Below, piece by piece: positions 1 through 9,021 of a DNA stretch of 64,000 bases; position 1 is the first letter of the stretch, and each line of letters opens with the position of its first letter. The position numbers and the translations under genes are program-made. The stretch is from assembly GCA_947497985.1 (NCBI GenBank), contig CANMIX010000007.1, positions 164,196 through 228,195 of the forward strand. Direction: 5' to 3'. The notes beneath the pieces are model-generated. The model worked only from the letters and a program-made list of their open reading frames with translations. It did not search any database and was not told where the DNA came from. The DNA is from an uncultured Paracoccaceae bacterium. GTDB taxonomy: Bacteria > Pseudomonadota > Alphaproteobacteria > Rhodobacterales > Rhodobacteraceae.

Positions 1-2
1 TT

Positions 3-572
3 CCGCATCACCCCGAACAAGCGGTGCGTGAGGCACTGTTCAACATCACTTCGATCATTTCCGGCACCGGATATGCCAGCGTTGATTACATGGGGTGGGG
101 CAATTTCCTGATTATGATGTTCTTTTTCATCGGTCTGATCGGGGGCTGTGCGGGGTCGACTGCCTGTTCGGTCAAAATCTTCCGCTATCAACTGCTTATT
201 GCCTCGGTCCGTGTGCAAATTCAAAAGATCCGCTCGCCGCATGGGGTGTTCTTTCCGCGCTATGAGGGGCGGCCGGTGGGGCAGGATGTCCTCAGCTCGG
301 TTATTTCCTTTTTCATGTTCTTCATCCTGACGCTGGGAGTTGTAGCTTGGCTTTTGGCGCTGACGGGCTTGGATTTTGTTACGGCGGTTTCAGGGGCCGC
401 GACGGCTGTGGCCAATGTTGGTCCTGGCCTGGGCGATGTGATTGGTCCCGCTGGAAACTTTGCGCCGCTCAATGATACGGCCAAGTGGATCCTGATCATC
501 GCAATGTTGATCGGGCGTCTGGAATTGCTGGCCGTCTATGCGATTCTGACCGTGCGGTTCTGGCGATCCTGA
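3..572 (+). CDS. trkH: TrkH-family potassium uptake protein, C-terminal part (gene truncated by window edge)
   Basis: This is the C-terminal part (about 190 residues) of a Trk/Ktr potassium transporter membrane subunit; the start lies left of the window. The frame is already open at base 3 (reads PHHPEQAVREALFN), so the track start at 24 is not the true start. Two selectivity-filter (P-loop) motifs are visible, GGCAGSTACSVK and ATAVANVGPG, each next to hydrophobic helices, and the end carries the GRLELL motif typical of TrkH. The family mediates K+ uptake with a cytoplasmic TrkA/KtrA partner, which is not in the window. Family assignment is firm; which of several TrkH paralogues it is cannot be told. 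Confidence 0.9.
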   Translation, partial: PHHPEQAVREALFNITSIISGTGYASVDYMGWGNFLIMMFFFIGLIGGCAGSTACSVKIFRYQLLIASVRVQIQKIRSPHGVFFPRYEGRPVGQDVLSSVISFFMFFILTLGVVAWLLALTGLDFVTAVSGAATAVANVGPGLGDVIGPAGNFAPLNDTAKWILIIAMLIGRLELLAVYAILTVRFWRS

Positions 573-705
573 TTGCGCTGAGGTGCCTTGAAAACAAGGC
601 GTTTTCCCGATTGTATCGCTACAATTGGCATTTCTTGCGCTTGTATTGTACCGGGTTTAAAGACGCGCGATACTTTTAACTGAGAGCGCACGGGAGGTTT
701 ATCCA

Positions 706-1941
706 ATGCCCGTTCTTGTGATGAAATTTGGCGGGACATCCGTCGCCAATCTGGACCGCATCCGCCGCGCCGCCAAACGCGTGGGCGTTGAGGTGGCTAA
801 AGGCTATGACGTGATCGTCATCGTCTCGGCGATGTCCGGGAAAACGAACGAGCTGGTGGGCTGGGTCGGCGAGACGTCGCCTTTGTACGACGCGCGTGAA
901 TATGACGCCGTCGTGTCCTCGGGCGAAAATATCACCGCCGGTTTGATGGCGCTGACGCTGCAGGAGATGGGCGTGCCCGCTCGCAGCTGGCAGGGCTGGC
1001 AAGTGCCGCTCAAAACCAATTCTGCGCACAGCCAGGCCCGGATCGAAGAGATCCCGACCGAAAATATCAGCACCAAATTTGGTGAAGGTATGAAGGTTGC
1101 GGTTGTTGCAGGCTTCCAGGGCATCAGCCCCGAAGGTCGCATTACGACGCTGGGCCGGGGTGGGTCTGATACCACGGCTGTGGCCTTTGCGGCGTCCTTT
1201 GGTGCGGAGCGCTGTGACATCTATACCGATGTCGATGGCGTCTACACTACTGACCCCCGCATCTGCGCCAAAGCGCGTAAACTGGACAAAATCGCCTTTG
1301 AAGAGATGCTGGAGCTGGCGTCGCTGGGCGCTAAAGTCCTGCAAACACGCTCGGTTGAGCTGGCGATGCGTTTCAAAGTGAAACTGCGCGTCCTTTCAAG
1401 TTTCGAAGAACAATCCGACGAGGCCGGCACCCTGGTCTGCGACGAGGAGGAAATCATGGAATCCAATGTTGTAAACGGCGTCGCCTATTCCCGTGACGAA
1501 GCCAAAATGACCCTGATCTCGGTTGCGGACCGTCCTGGGATTGCGGCAACCATCTTTGGCTCTTTGTCAGAGTCCGGTGTGAATGTGGATATGATCATTC
1601 AGAACATTTCTGAAGACGGCCGCACCGATATGACCTTCTCTTGTCCCACCGACCAGGTGGCCCGCGCAGAGCAGGCCCTGGTTGCCATCAAGGAAAAAGG
1701 CGATCTGAACTACGCTGAGCTGGTTGCCGACACTGATGTCGCCAAGGTGTCGGTGGTAGGCATCGGTATGCGGTCGCAATCAGGTGTTGCCGCCAAGATG
1801 TTCAAAGTCCTCTCTGACGAAGGCATCAACATTCAGGTCATCACCACGTCCGAGATCAAAATCTCGGTCCTGATCGACCGGAAATACATGGAACTGGCAG
1901 TGCAGGCGCTGCACGACGCCTTTGAGCTCGACAAAGCTTGA
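706..1941 (+). CDS. lysC: Aspartate kinase
   Basis: Aspartate kinase phosphorylates L-aspartate, the first step to lysine, threonine, methionine and diaminopimelate. The 411-residue protein has the kinase signature KFGGTSV at residues 7-13, the GRGGSDTTAVA substrate motif near residue 150, and two C-terminal ACT regulatory domains (about residues 265-410), the region where lysine/threonine feedback binding occurs in this family. Length is normal for the single-function enzyme. The ATG follows a good Shine-Dalgarno (gggagg). It is followed by a strong intrinsic terminator, so it is probably transcribed separately from ptsP. Confidence 0.96.
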   Translation: MPVLVMKFGGTSVANLDRIRRAAKRVGVEVAKGYDVIVIVSAMSGKTNELVGWVGETSPLYDAREYDAVVSSGENITAGLMALTLQEMGVPARSWQGWQVPLKTNSAHSQARIEEIPTENISTKFGEGMKVAVVAGFQGISPEGRITTLGRGGSDTTAVAFAASFGAERCDIYTDVDGVYTTDPRICAKARKLDKIAFEEMLELASLGAKVLQTRSVELAMRFKVKLRVLSSFEEQSDEAGTLVCDEEEIMESNVVNGVAYSRDEAKMTLISVADRPGIAATIFGSLSESGVNVDMIIQNISEDGRTDMTFSCPTDQVARAEQALVAIKEKGDLNYAELVADTDVAKVSVVGIGMRSQSGVAAKMFKVLSDEGINIQVITTSEIKISVLIDRKYMELAVQALHDAFELDKA

Positions 1942-1965
1942 TCCTACCCCATATCTGATCGACAC

Positions 1966-1997
1966 AGCCCCCGCCTAACCTAGGCGGGGGCTTTTTT
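1966..1997 (+). terminator. Rho-independent terminator of lysC
   Basis: A 12-bp perfect stem (AGCCCCCGCCTA / TAGGCGGGGGCT) with a 3-nt loop is followed by six T residues, 24 nt after the lysC stop codon. This is a textbook intrinsic terminator on the plus strand. Confidence 0.95.
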
Positions 1998-2294
1998 GTG
2001 GGCGCGCGTGATCGCGTATGGGGCACAGGTGCACCTTAACGCAAATTCGCCGGGGCGCGTACGAAACCCGGAAGGGTAGTATGGCAGTGTTGATGTCTCG
2101 CCGATGCTGCATAGCGGCGAGGAAACTGCTTGCATCCCGCCTCTCTCACTCGCACATTGTACCCGGCTTTGCCCAAAGCTGTAGCATGGGCATTGTGTGG
2201 AGGAGAAACTACAGCGTTTTCATTTGCGCATTTCACATGGGCAGCTTTATGGCCTAATAGGCTGTAAAGAATATGAATCCTGGAAAGGGTGTTT
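1998..2294. other. Intergenic region between lysC and ptsP, no gene recognised
   Basis: About 300 bases without a convincing gene. The 79-codon ORF at 2018 has no recognisable motif or ribosome binding site. A short inverted repeat (CTCGCCG / CGGCGAG) sits at 2097-2121. The ptsP promoter must lie here, but I cannot point to it with confidence. Confidence 0.5.
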
Positions 2295-4535
2295 ATGTCT
2301 GAGGCAACAGAATCCGAAAGTCGTAGGCTGCTTGGCCGTCTACGTGAGGCTCTGGCTGGCGATGACGCTGGTCAGGCGCGATTGGACAAGATCACTCATT
2401 TGATCGGCGACAGTATGGGCACCGAAGTGTGTTCAATCTATTTGTTCCGCGATGCGGAAACCTTGGAACTCTGTGCAACCCAGGGTTTGAACGCTGAATC
2501 AGTTCATGAAAGCCGGCTGCGGATTGGCGAAGGTCTTGTGGGACGCGTCGCCAAGACAGGAAAGGTAGTCAATACACCGGATGCTCCGAACGCCAAAGGC
2601 TTCCGCTATATGCCGGAAACCGGCGAGGAACGCTATTCCTCGTTCCTAGGGATCCCCGTGCAGCGCTTGGGAGAGATGCTGGGCGTTCTGGTTGTCCAGT
2701 CCAAAGATGCGCGCGAATTTTCCGCTGATGCTGTTTATGCGCTGGAAGTCGTTGCGATGGTCTTGGCCGAAATGACGGAACTGGGTGCCTTTGTCGGCGA
2801 AGGCGCGGCTTTGTCACCCTTGCACCAGAAACCGGTGATGATCAAAGGTGTCGTTGCTCAGGAAGGTGTTGCCGAGGGCCATATCTGGCTACATGAACCG
2901 CGCGTCGTGGTCACCAATCCCATCGCCGATGATCCCCATCGCGAGCGGGAACGGTTGAATGATGCGGTGGACGCGTTGCGTGTGAGCGTCGACGAGATGC
3001 TCGAGATGTCCAAGAACGGCGACAAAGAGCAGCTGCAAGTTCTTGAAGCCTATCGGATGTTTGCCAATTCCAAAGGTTGGATGCGGCGGATGGAAGAGGA
3101 CATCGCACGCGGCCTGAGCGCCGAAGCGGCGGTGGAAAAAGAGCAATCGCTTGCCCGTGCGCGGATGGGGCAGGTGCAGGACGCCTATTTGCGGGAACGA
3201 TTGAGCGATCTGGACGATCTGTCCAACCGATTGTTGCGCAACCTGACCGGACAGGGCAGCGAGACCGGCGCAGAAATGCCGGCCGATCCGATCTTGGTAG
3301 CCCGTAACATCGGCCCGGGGGACTTGCTGGGGTATGGCCGCTCGCTGAAAGGGATTGTGCTGGAAGAGGGGGCCGTGGGCTCCCATGCCGCTATTGTGGC
3401 GCGTGCGTTGGCCATCCCATTGGTCGTGCAGGCAAAACGGATCACGACTGAGGCGCTGAACGGCGATTATGTCGTTGTCGACGGTGAACAAGCGCATGTG
3501 CATCTGCGGCCTGATGACAATGTCACCGGCGCGTTGCGGGACAAGATGGCGATGCAGGCCAAGGCGCAAGAACGTTATGCATCGATCCGCACCAAACCGG
3601 CTGTGACCAAGGACGGTGAGCGGGTCAAATTGATGATGAACGCAGGCCTTTTGGCGGATCTTCCGTCGCTCGAAGGGTCAGGCGCCGAAGGGGTGGGGCT
3701 GTTTCGCACCGAATTGCAATTTCTGGCGCGCAGTCAAATGCCGCGCCGGGGGGATCTGGTTGCGCAATACGAGCGGGTTCTGGATGCCTCCCAAGGCAAA
3801 CGGGTGGTGTTTCGGACCCTCGACATCGGGTCCGACAAGGTGCTGCCTTATATGACGCCCACGGACGAGCCGAACCCAGCGATGGGCTGGCGGGCCATTC
3901 GTGTGGGGCTGGAAAAGCCTGGGATGATGCGGATGCAGCTACAAGCGATGCTGCGCGCCGCAAAAGGGCGACCACTGACCATCATGTTCCCCTTCATCGC
4001 ACAAGCGGACGAGTTTCGCCAAGCGCGGGGCGAGGTGGACAAGACAGTGGAACGCGAACGCCGTCTGGGCCATGTGCTGCCAGAGAGGCTTGAAGTGGGA
4101 GCCATGCTTGAAACGCCGTCGCTGGCCTTTTCGCCGCAAAAGTTCTTTGACGAAGTGGACTTTTTGTCGATCGGCGGCAACGATCTGAAACAATTCTTCT
4201 TTGCAGCTGACCGTGAGAACGAACGCGTCCGCAATCGATTTGACACTTTGAACGTCAGTTTCTTGAGCTTTATCGAACGGATTGTCGAACGGTGTCAGAT
4301 CTCGAGCACGCCGTTGAGTTTCTGTGGAGAGGATGCAGGCCGCCCGGTTGAGGCTGTTTGTTTGGCGGCGATGGGGCTGCGCTCGCTGTCGATGCGTCCT
4401 GCTTCCATTGGCCCGGTTAAGTCCTTGCTGACAAAGGTCGATCTGGATGAACTGCGCGCGATCATTGCGGGGGCACGGCACCGTGGTGTGCAAACCGTAC
4501 GTCCCACGGTGATGGATTACTTACGCGACCTGTAA
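2295..4535 (+). CDS. ptsP: Phosphoenolpyruvate-protein phosphotransferase PtsP (EI-Ntr)
   Basis: First enzyme of the nitrogen-related phosphotransferase system: it takes phosphate from phosphoenolpyruvate and passes it to NPr. The N-terminal GAF sensor domain (about residues 20-165) distinguishes it from sugar enzyme I. The phosphohistidine domain has GSHAAIVARALAIP with the active-site His at about residue 364. The PEP-binding barrel carries GVGLFRTE, LDIGSDK and SFCGEDAGRP with the catalytic cysteine. I prefer the ATG at 2295 (ggaaagg 6 nt upstream) over the GTG at 2289; this gives 746 residues, normal for the family. It lies downstream of lysC, a common order in Rhodobacterales as I recall it. 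Confidence 0.95.
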   Translation: MSEATESESRRLLGRLREALAGDDAGQARLDKITHLIGDSMGTEVCSIYLFRDAETLELCATQGLNAESVHESRLRIGEGLVGRVAKTGKVVNTPDAPNAKGFRYMPETGEERYSSFLGIPVQRLGEMLGVLVVQSKDAREFSADAVYALEVVAMVLAEMTELGAFVGEGAALSPLHQKPVMIKGVVAQEGVAEGHIWLHEPRVVVTNPIADDPHRERERLNDAVDALRVSVDEMLEMSKNGDKEQLQVLEAYRMFANSKGWMRRMEEDIARGLSAEAAVEKEQSLARARMGQVQDAYLRERLSDLDDLSNRLLRNLTGQGSETGAEMPADPILVARNIGPGDLLGYGRSLKGIVLEEGAVGSHAAIVARALAIPLVVQAKRITTEALNGDYVVVDGEQAHVHLRPDDNVTGALRDKMAMQAKAQERYASIRTKPAVTKDGERVKLMMNAGLLADLPSLEGSGAEGVGLFRTELQFLARSQMPRRGDLVAQYERVLDASQGKRVVFRTLDIGSDKVLPYMTPTDEPNPAMGWRAIRVGLEKPGMMRMQLQAMLRAAKGRPLTIMFPFIAQADEFRQARGEVDKTVERERRLGHVLPERLEVGAMLETPSLAFSPQKFFDEVDFLSIGGNDLKQFFFAADRENERVRNRFDTLNVSFLSFIERIVERCQISSTPLSFCGEDAGRPVEAVCLAAMGLRSLSMRPASIGPVKSLLTKVDLDELRAIIAGARHRGVQTVRPTVMDYLRDL

Positions 4536-4574
4536 CGAAGGCTCTAGCGCAGCTGAGAAACCGAGATCCGTTAA

Positions 4575-4603
4575 AAATGCCCTGTTTTACGGGGCATTTT
4601 TTG
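4575..4603 (+). terminator. Rho-independent terminator of ptsP
   Basis: The inverted repeat AAATGCCC / GGGCATTT is followed by a T run, 40 nt after the ptsP stop. The A-rich left flank makes it potentially bidirectional. Confidence 0.85.
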
Positions 4604-4609
4604 TTGTTA

Positions 4610-4985
4610 CGATTCGCATTTGTCGACTATTTTTTTGATTTTGGACTGAATCTATCCAGTTTTATTGAACATTTTCAACTTTTTTGGCTGAGGTCACCTT
4701 TTTTCTAGGTCGATCCACAGAACACAGTGAGGTTGATCTGTATCTATGGGGTCATTCCGCCGGATCCCCTATGGGATTGATGCCGAATTCGTCCAAAGAT
4801 AGGCATCATACGAGCAAAACAGAGTGAGGTAGTCCACAGTAAGAATGGGTATTAACACTCTGGAAATTATTAATGTTACCAACCTATTCACAGACAAATT
4901 GACGTGTACTGTGGACAGAATTTTGGGCTCGAGCAGCGTTATTCTAAGATTTTAGGGACGCAAAGGTTGATAAGACCTTAATGCA
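4610..4985. other. AT-rich gene-free region with clustered DnaA-box-like motifs
   Basis: No ORF of note. The stretch is clearly more AT-rich than its surroundings (T runs at 4630-4700, attattaatgtt near 4870). It carries several near matches to the DnaA box TTATNCACA: CGATCCACA at 4711, TAGTCCACA at 4830, CTATTCACA at 4884, and CTGTCCACA on the minus strand at 4910-4918. The decamer GTCCACAGTA at 4832-4841 recurs inverted at 4907-4916. An imperfect direct repeat (cacagtgaggt / cagagtgaggt) is also present. The function is unknown. Confidence 0.4.
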
Positions 4986-5098
4986 TGGGGTCTCCTGAAC
5001 GGGATCAGGAAAACCTGTGGCAGAAAAAGGGCTTGTCTCACAAACGTCATGTGGAACCGGTAGGGAGGATCGGTGTTTTCCCGCCGGAGCCTGTTGCC

Positions 5099-5947
5099 AT
5101 GTCCCTGCCGCCCTTAAAAGAATTCCTTGCTGATAAATCTTGGACAGGCTGCGCCATCGCGCACCGTGGAGCTTGGCACGACACAGCGGAAAACGCGCTG
5201 CGGGCGGTGGATCATGCGTTGGCCGTGGGGTGCCAATATGTGGAAATCGATGTGCAAGAGACGATCGATGGTGTGCCATTTTGCCTCCACGATATTTCGC
5301 TGTTGCGCACAACGGGACGCGCGATGAACGCGGCCGCACATCATTGGTCACAGATTGCTGAGACGCCGCTGCTCATGGGCTTCGGGGGTGCGAATGCGGC
5401 CGTGAGCGACCAGAGGCTGCCGAGCCTGGATGCGATGTTGGATCACTGCAAAGGGCGCGTCTATGTGGATCTGGATGTGAAACGTCCCCACCAGTTACCA
5501 CGCATTGCCGAGGCGCTGCGGCGAACTGACAGCGGGCCTGAAGTGAATTTGAAGATGTGGATCCACGGCCAAACCGATCTGGACTATGCTTTGTCTATCC
5601 AGGACGGGCTGCGCACGATCCTGAAACCCATCGTGTTGATTGACCGCAGCAATATCGATCACATGCTCGAAGTCATCCGCAAGCTGGACGCCCCTATGAT
5701 TGAGGCGAATTTTGATTGTTGGGATAGTGTGCTGCGCCTATCCGATGCGGCATGGTCCGAAGGTCGCGATATTTTTGTGAACACGTTGGACGAAGCGCGG
5801 TCGACCTTTGTGGCGGACAGCGGCGCGTTGCAGGATCCCCGCGGCACATGGGGCACCTTGTTGGATGCAGGCGTGCGTATGCTGCAAACGGATGAGCCAG
5901 AGGCGCTGTGTACCTATCTCAAGACCCATCGCAAAGCGAAGGCGTGA
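5099..5947 (+). CDS. Glycerophosphodiester phosphodiesterase family protein
   Basis: Predicted to hydrolyse glycerophosphodiesters to glycerol 3-phosphate and an alcohol. The 282-residue protein shows the GDPD catalytic set in order: HRG at residues 22-24, EN at 31-32, EID at 49-51 and HD at 64-65, all near the start of the TIM barrel. A C-terminal LQTDEPE motif is also typical. There is no signal peptide, so it is probably cytoplasmic. The track start at 4985 would add 38 residues without family resemblance; the ATG at 5099 has a GGAG 9 nt upstream. It ends convergently with the TTT transporter operon. The exact substrate is unknown. Confidence 0.88.
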   Translation: MSLPPLKEFLADKSWTGCAIAHRGAWHDTAENALRAVDHALAVGCQYVEIDVQETIDGVPFCLHDISLLRTTGRAMNAAAHHWSQIAETPLLMGFGGANAAVSDQRLPSLDAMLDHCKGRVYVDLDVKRPHQLPRIAEALRRTDSGPEVNLKMWIHGQTDLDYALSIQDGLRTILKPIVLIDRSNIDHMLEVIRKLDAPMIEANFDCWDSVLRLSDAAWSEGRDIFVNTLDEARSTFVADSGALQDPRGTWGTLLDAGVRMLQTDEPEALCTYLKTHRKAKA

Positions 5948-5956
5948 GAATGAAAT

Positions 5957-5982
5957 GTGCGTGGCAATCGCTTGCCACGCAC
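5957..5982. terminator. Hairpin between convergent genes (likely bidirectional terminator)
   Basis: A perfect 11-bp stem GTGCGTGGCAA / TTGCCACGCAC with a TCGC tetraloop, 10 nt after the phosphodiesterase stop and 35 nt from the tctC stop. The T runs are weak on both sides, so its efficiency as an intrinsic terminator is uncertain. Confidence 0.75.
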
Positions 5983-6016
5983 TTCCACTTTCCCAAGTGT
6001 CATTAACCCATCGGGG

Positions 6017-7000
6017 TTACTTACCTTTTACGCCTGCCGCAGTGATGAGCGGTTTCCAGACGTCGATCTGAGTTTCAACGAAACCGGTGAACTCTTCGGT
6101 CGACAACGGCTGGTGCGTGATGCCGAGATCGTTGAGGGTTGTCGCAACTTCGGGCAGGGCCAAGACTGCCAATGTGGTTTCATGGATCTTGGCTGCAATC
6201 TCAGGGTCAATGCCTGCAGGACCAGTCAGCCCGACCCAGTTTTCGATGACGATGTCAAAGCCTTGTTCCTTGAACGTGGGCACTTCCGGCATGCCAGGGA
6301 AGCGCGCTGAGGCTGCGATTGCAATTGCGACCGCCTCACCGTCTTCGATCATGTCCGAATTCTGCGCGACCATGTCATAGAATGTGTCCAAGACACCTGC
6401 GCGGAAGTCCTGGATCGCAGGCGCGCTGCCCTGGTAAGGGATGTGCAGCGTCTCGACATGTAGGCTTGCATCGACCGCTTCGCCGAGGATGTGGCTGATG
6501 GATCCCACGCCGGATGAGCCATAGGAGATGGAGTTGGCCTTGGCCGCCTCAACAAATTCCGACACCGTTGTGATGCCGCTGTCGGGTTTCACAAAGAGAC
6601 CCGGTGCAGAGGCACCGATGTAGGCGACATGGGTGAAGTCGTTCATCGGCGCGTAGGGCAGCTCCTCGAATTGCGTTGGTGCGATGGTGAAGGGTGCGTT
6701 GTTTGCAATCATCAGCGTGGTGCCATCGGCATCCTGATCGGCGACAAAGTCTGCGGCAACGGTGCCTGCAGCGCCAGGACGGTTATCAACCACGGCTTTT
6801 TGGCCGAAGTTTTCATCCAGGTGTTTGGCCAGAAGGCGCGCGACCAGATCCGAAGTGCCACCGGGCGGGAAGGTGACGACGATGCGTACGGGTTCATCGG
6901 ACCATGCGCCTGGTTCGGCCATCGCGTGGCCAGCGGGCAGGGCAAATACGGCCGCAGATGTCAGTGCCATAAGCGCACGTCGCGTGAGTGAGAGGGTCAT
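6017..7000 (-). CDS. tctC: Tripartite tricarboxylate transporter (TTT) substrate-binding protein, Bug/TctC family
   Basis: Periplasmic receptor of a TTT uptake system. Residues 1-28 form a signal peptide ending in GHAMA. The mature protein has the family motifs PVRIVVTFPPGGTSD, VVDNRPGAAGT and YGSSGVGS, which in Bug proteins line the carboxylate-binding pocket. Length (327) is typical. Its ATG overlaps the tctA stop by 4 bases, so it is translated with the permease. Being the last gene of an operon that starts with uraD and uraH, its ligand may be a purine-degradation product (inference). Confidence 0.92.
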   Translation of the reverse strand: MTLSLTRRALMALTSAAVFALPAGHAMAEPGAWSDEPVRIVVTFPPGGTSDLVARLLAKHLDENFGQKAVVDNRPGAAGTVAADFVADQDADGTTLMIANNAPFTIAPTQFEELPYAPMNDFTHVAYIGASAPGLFVKPDSGITTVSEFVEAAKANSISYGSSGVGSISHILGEAVDASLHVETLHIPYQGSAPAIQDFRAGVLDTFYDMVAQNSDMIEDGEAVAIAIAASARFPGMPEVPTFKEQGFDIVIENWVGLTGPAGIDPEIAAKIHETTLAVLALPEVATTLNDLGITHQPLSTEEFTGFVETQIDVWKPLITAAGVKGK

Positions 7001-8538
7001 GAGGAGGCTCCTGTGTTGGACGAGGTTTTGTTATGAGTTTGAGTGGTTTTGGTGCGGCGTGAATTGCGCAGCGTGGTCCACAGACCGTAGGCTAGGATCA
7101 AAGCAGACACCGTGAGCAGGCCGCCGCTGATGGGGCGTTCCAGAAACACCATGGCGTCGCCGCGTGACAGCAGAAGGGCGCGACGCAGCTGTTCTTCCAT
7201 CATCGGACCAAGGACAAAGCCGATCAGCAAAGGCGCAGGCTCGAACCGATACAGCCGCATCAGATAGCCTGCGATCCCGAACAGCAGCGTCATCCAGATG
7301 TCAAAGACGTTGTTGTTGAGCGAATAGACCCCGATGCAGATCAAAACGATGATGGCCGGATACATAAGCTTGTAAGGGATTTGCAGCAGCCGCACCCACA
7401 TGCCGATCAGGGGGATGTTCAAGACCAGCAACATGATGTTGCCCACTAGGAAACTGGCGACCAGACCCCAGAACAGCTCTGTGTGTTCCGTCAGAATGCG
7501 GGGACCGGGGGTAATGCCGTGGATCATCAAAGCACCGATCACCATGGCCATGCTGGCACTGCCCGGCACACCCAGCGTCAGAGTCGGGATGAAGGCGGTT
7601 TGCGTCGCTGAGTTATTGGCAGATTCCGGCACAGCCACGCCTTCCACGGCGCCCTTGCCGAACTGATCCTTGTTCTTGGAGACTTTCTTTTCGACCGCAT
7701 ATCCGACGGCCGAGGCGACGGTTTGCCCCGTCCCGGGCAGCGCGCCAAAGAAGGAACCGATCAACCCGCCGCGCCAAATAGGCCCAAAGGATGCGCGCCA
7801 TTCACGGCGGTTGGGGTAGAATTTTGTATAGTCGATCTCTTGTCGCCCACGGCCCGACTGGTTGGCCTTGATGGATGCAATCAGCTCACCAACACCAAAC
7901 AGCCCCATTGCCACGATCACTAGGTGCACCCCGTCGCGCAACTCGGGAACCCCAAGCGTAAAGCGCAGGTCACCGGTGGTAAGATCGATGCCGACGGTCG
8001 ACAGCATAAGCCCGGCCATCACCATGGCGATCCCACGCAGCGCGCCGCCATTGCTAACCGCTGAGGCTGCGATGAGGCCGAGGAAAATCACGGAGAAATA
8101 TTCGGCAGGGCCAAATTGCAATGCCAGTTTGGCAAGTCCCGGTGACAGAACCGCCATCACTACCATGCCGATGATCCCACCGCCAAAGGATGCGATAGAG
8201 GTGATGAACAAGGCCACGCCCGCACGCCCTTGGCGCGCCATCGGATAGCCATCGATACAGGTGATCGAGGAGGAGGGCGTTCCCGGGATGTTCATCAGGA
8301 TCGACGCAATGGAACCGCCATATTCCGCGCCATAATAAACCCCGGCGATCATCACGATGGCGACGGTCGGCTCAAGATAAAAGGAGAGCGGCAGGATCAT
8401 GGCAATTGCAGCCATAGAGCCGATACCCGGCAAGACGCCGATGAACGTTCCTAGAAAGACGCCGATAAAACAATAAAGCAGGGTTTGCGGTTGTAAAACC
8501 GTAAGCAATCCAGCTGAGAAATTTGCAAAGATTTCCAT
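6997..8538 (-). CDS. tctA: TTT transporter large membrane subunit TctA
   Basis: Large permease subunit of the tripartite tricarboxylate transporter, a secondary importer driven by an ion gradient. The 513-residue protein has about a dozen hydrophobic segments and the conserved TctA signatures GVLPGIGSMAAIAMILP, YGGSIASILMNIPGTPSS and a second GALPGTGQT copy from the internal repeat. The start follows GGGAGG at 6-nt spacing and lies 3 nt after tctB; the end overlaps tctC by 4 bases. Confidence 0.95.
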   Translation of the reverse strand: MEIFANFSAGLLTVLQPQTLLYCFIGVFLGTFIGVLPGIGSMAAIAMILPLSFYLEPTVAIVMIAGVYYGAEYGGSIASILMNIPGTPSSSITCIDGYPMARQGRAGVALFITSIASFGGGIIGMVVMAVLSPGLAKLALQFGPAEYFSVIFLGLIAASAVSNGGALRGIAMVMAGLMLSTVGIDLTTGDLRFTLGVPELRDGVHLVIVAMGLFGVGELIASIKANQSGRGRQEIDYTKFYPNRREWRASFGPIWRGGLIGSFFGALPGTGQTVASAVGYAVEKKVSKNKDQFGKGAVEGVAVPESANNSATQTAFIPTLTLGVPGSASMAMVIGALMIHGITPGPRILTEHTELFWGLVASFLVGNIMLLVLNIPLIGMWVRLLQIPYKLMYPAIIVLICIGVYSLNNNVFDIWMTLLFGIAGYLMRLYRFEPAPLLIGFVLGPMMEEQLRRALLLSRGDAMVFLERPISGGLLTVSALILAYGLWTTLRNSRRTKTTQTHNKTSSNTGASS

Positions 8539-8541
8539 CGT

Positions 8542-9021
8542 TTACCCTCCCCGAAATGCTTTGAACGGGAGGCCCAACGCCTCGATAAACAGAACGTAGC
8601 CGAGGACCGCCATGAAAAGTCCAAGCAGAACCTTTCCCCACCAGGGCAGGCTGCGATCAGGAGCCGAAGCTGTGAGCACCGTCAGAAAAGTTGCCGGCAA
8701 AAGCCCAAAACGGTCCGTCACAAGGGCAAAGACGGACAACGCACAGACAATGGCGCCAAAGGACACCCAATCGGGGCGGTCTGTAATACCCGTACACTGC
8801 AGATCCTGAAACAAAATGGCTGCCGCAAGGGCGAGAAGGACAAGGCCGGAGAAGAACGGAAACGCCCCGGTGCCCGGGCGGAACGGGTTGCCAAGACCCA
8901 GATCAAGTCCGCCGACCATGAAATAGATGCTGAGCGCTAAGAGAACAGACGCCCCGGCGATCCGTTCGACCAGCTGCCCCAAGGTGGGGCGATGGCCGTT
9001 TTCCAACTCAATCCGCATCAT
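8542..9021 (-). CDS. tctB: TTT transporter small membrane subunit TctB
   Basis: Small permease partner of TctA, about 159 residues with four hydrophobic segments, poorly conserved as usual for this subunit. I start it at 9021, where ATGATG overlaps the uraH stop as an ATGA junction, rather than at the track start 9051, which would run 34 bases into uraH. This junction couples the transporter to the urate-degradation gene. Confidence 0.88.
   Translation of the reverse strand: MMRIELENGHRPTLGQLVERIAGASVLLALSIYFMVGGLDLGLGNPFRPGTGAFPFFSGLVLLALAAAILFQDLQCTGITDRPDWVSFGAIVCALSVFALVTDRFGLLPATFLTVLTASAPDRSLPWWGKVLLGLFMAVLGYVLFIEALGLPFKAFRGG

Noticed and set aside
676-1344. 222-codon minus-strand ORF opposite lysC
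   Set aside because: Lies wholly across the plus-strand aspartate kinase, has Arg/His-rich low-complexity content typical of antisense frames, and no family motif.
2018-2257. 79-codon ORF between lysC and ptsP
   Set aside because: No Shine-Dalgarno, no recognisable domain, cysteine/arginine-rich composition; not supported as a gene.
2889-3569. 226-codon minus-strand ORF opposite ptsP
   Set aside because: Shadow of the EI-Ntr coding sequence; composition (His, Gln, Arg rich) and lack of motifs argue against it.
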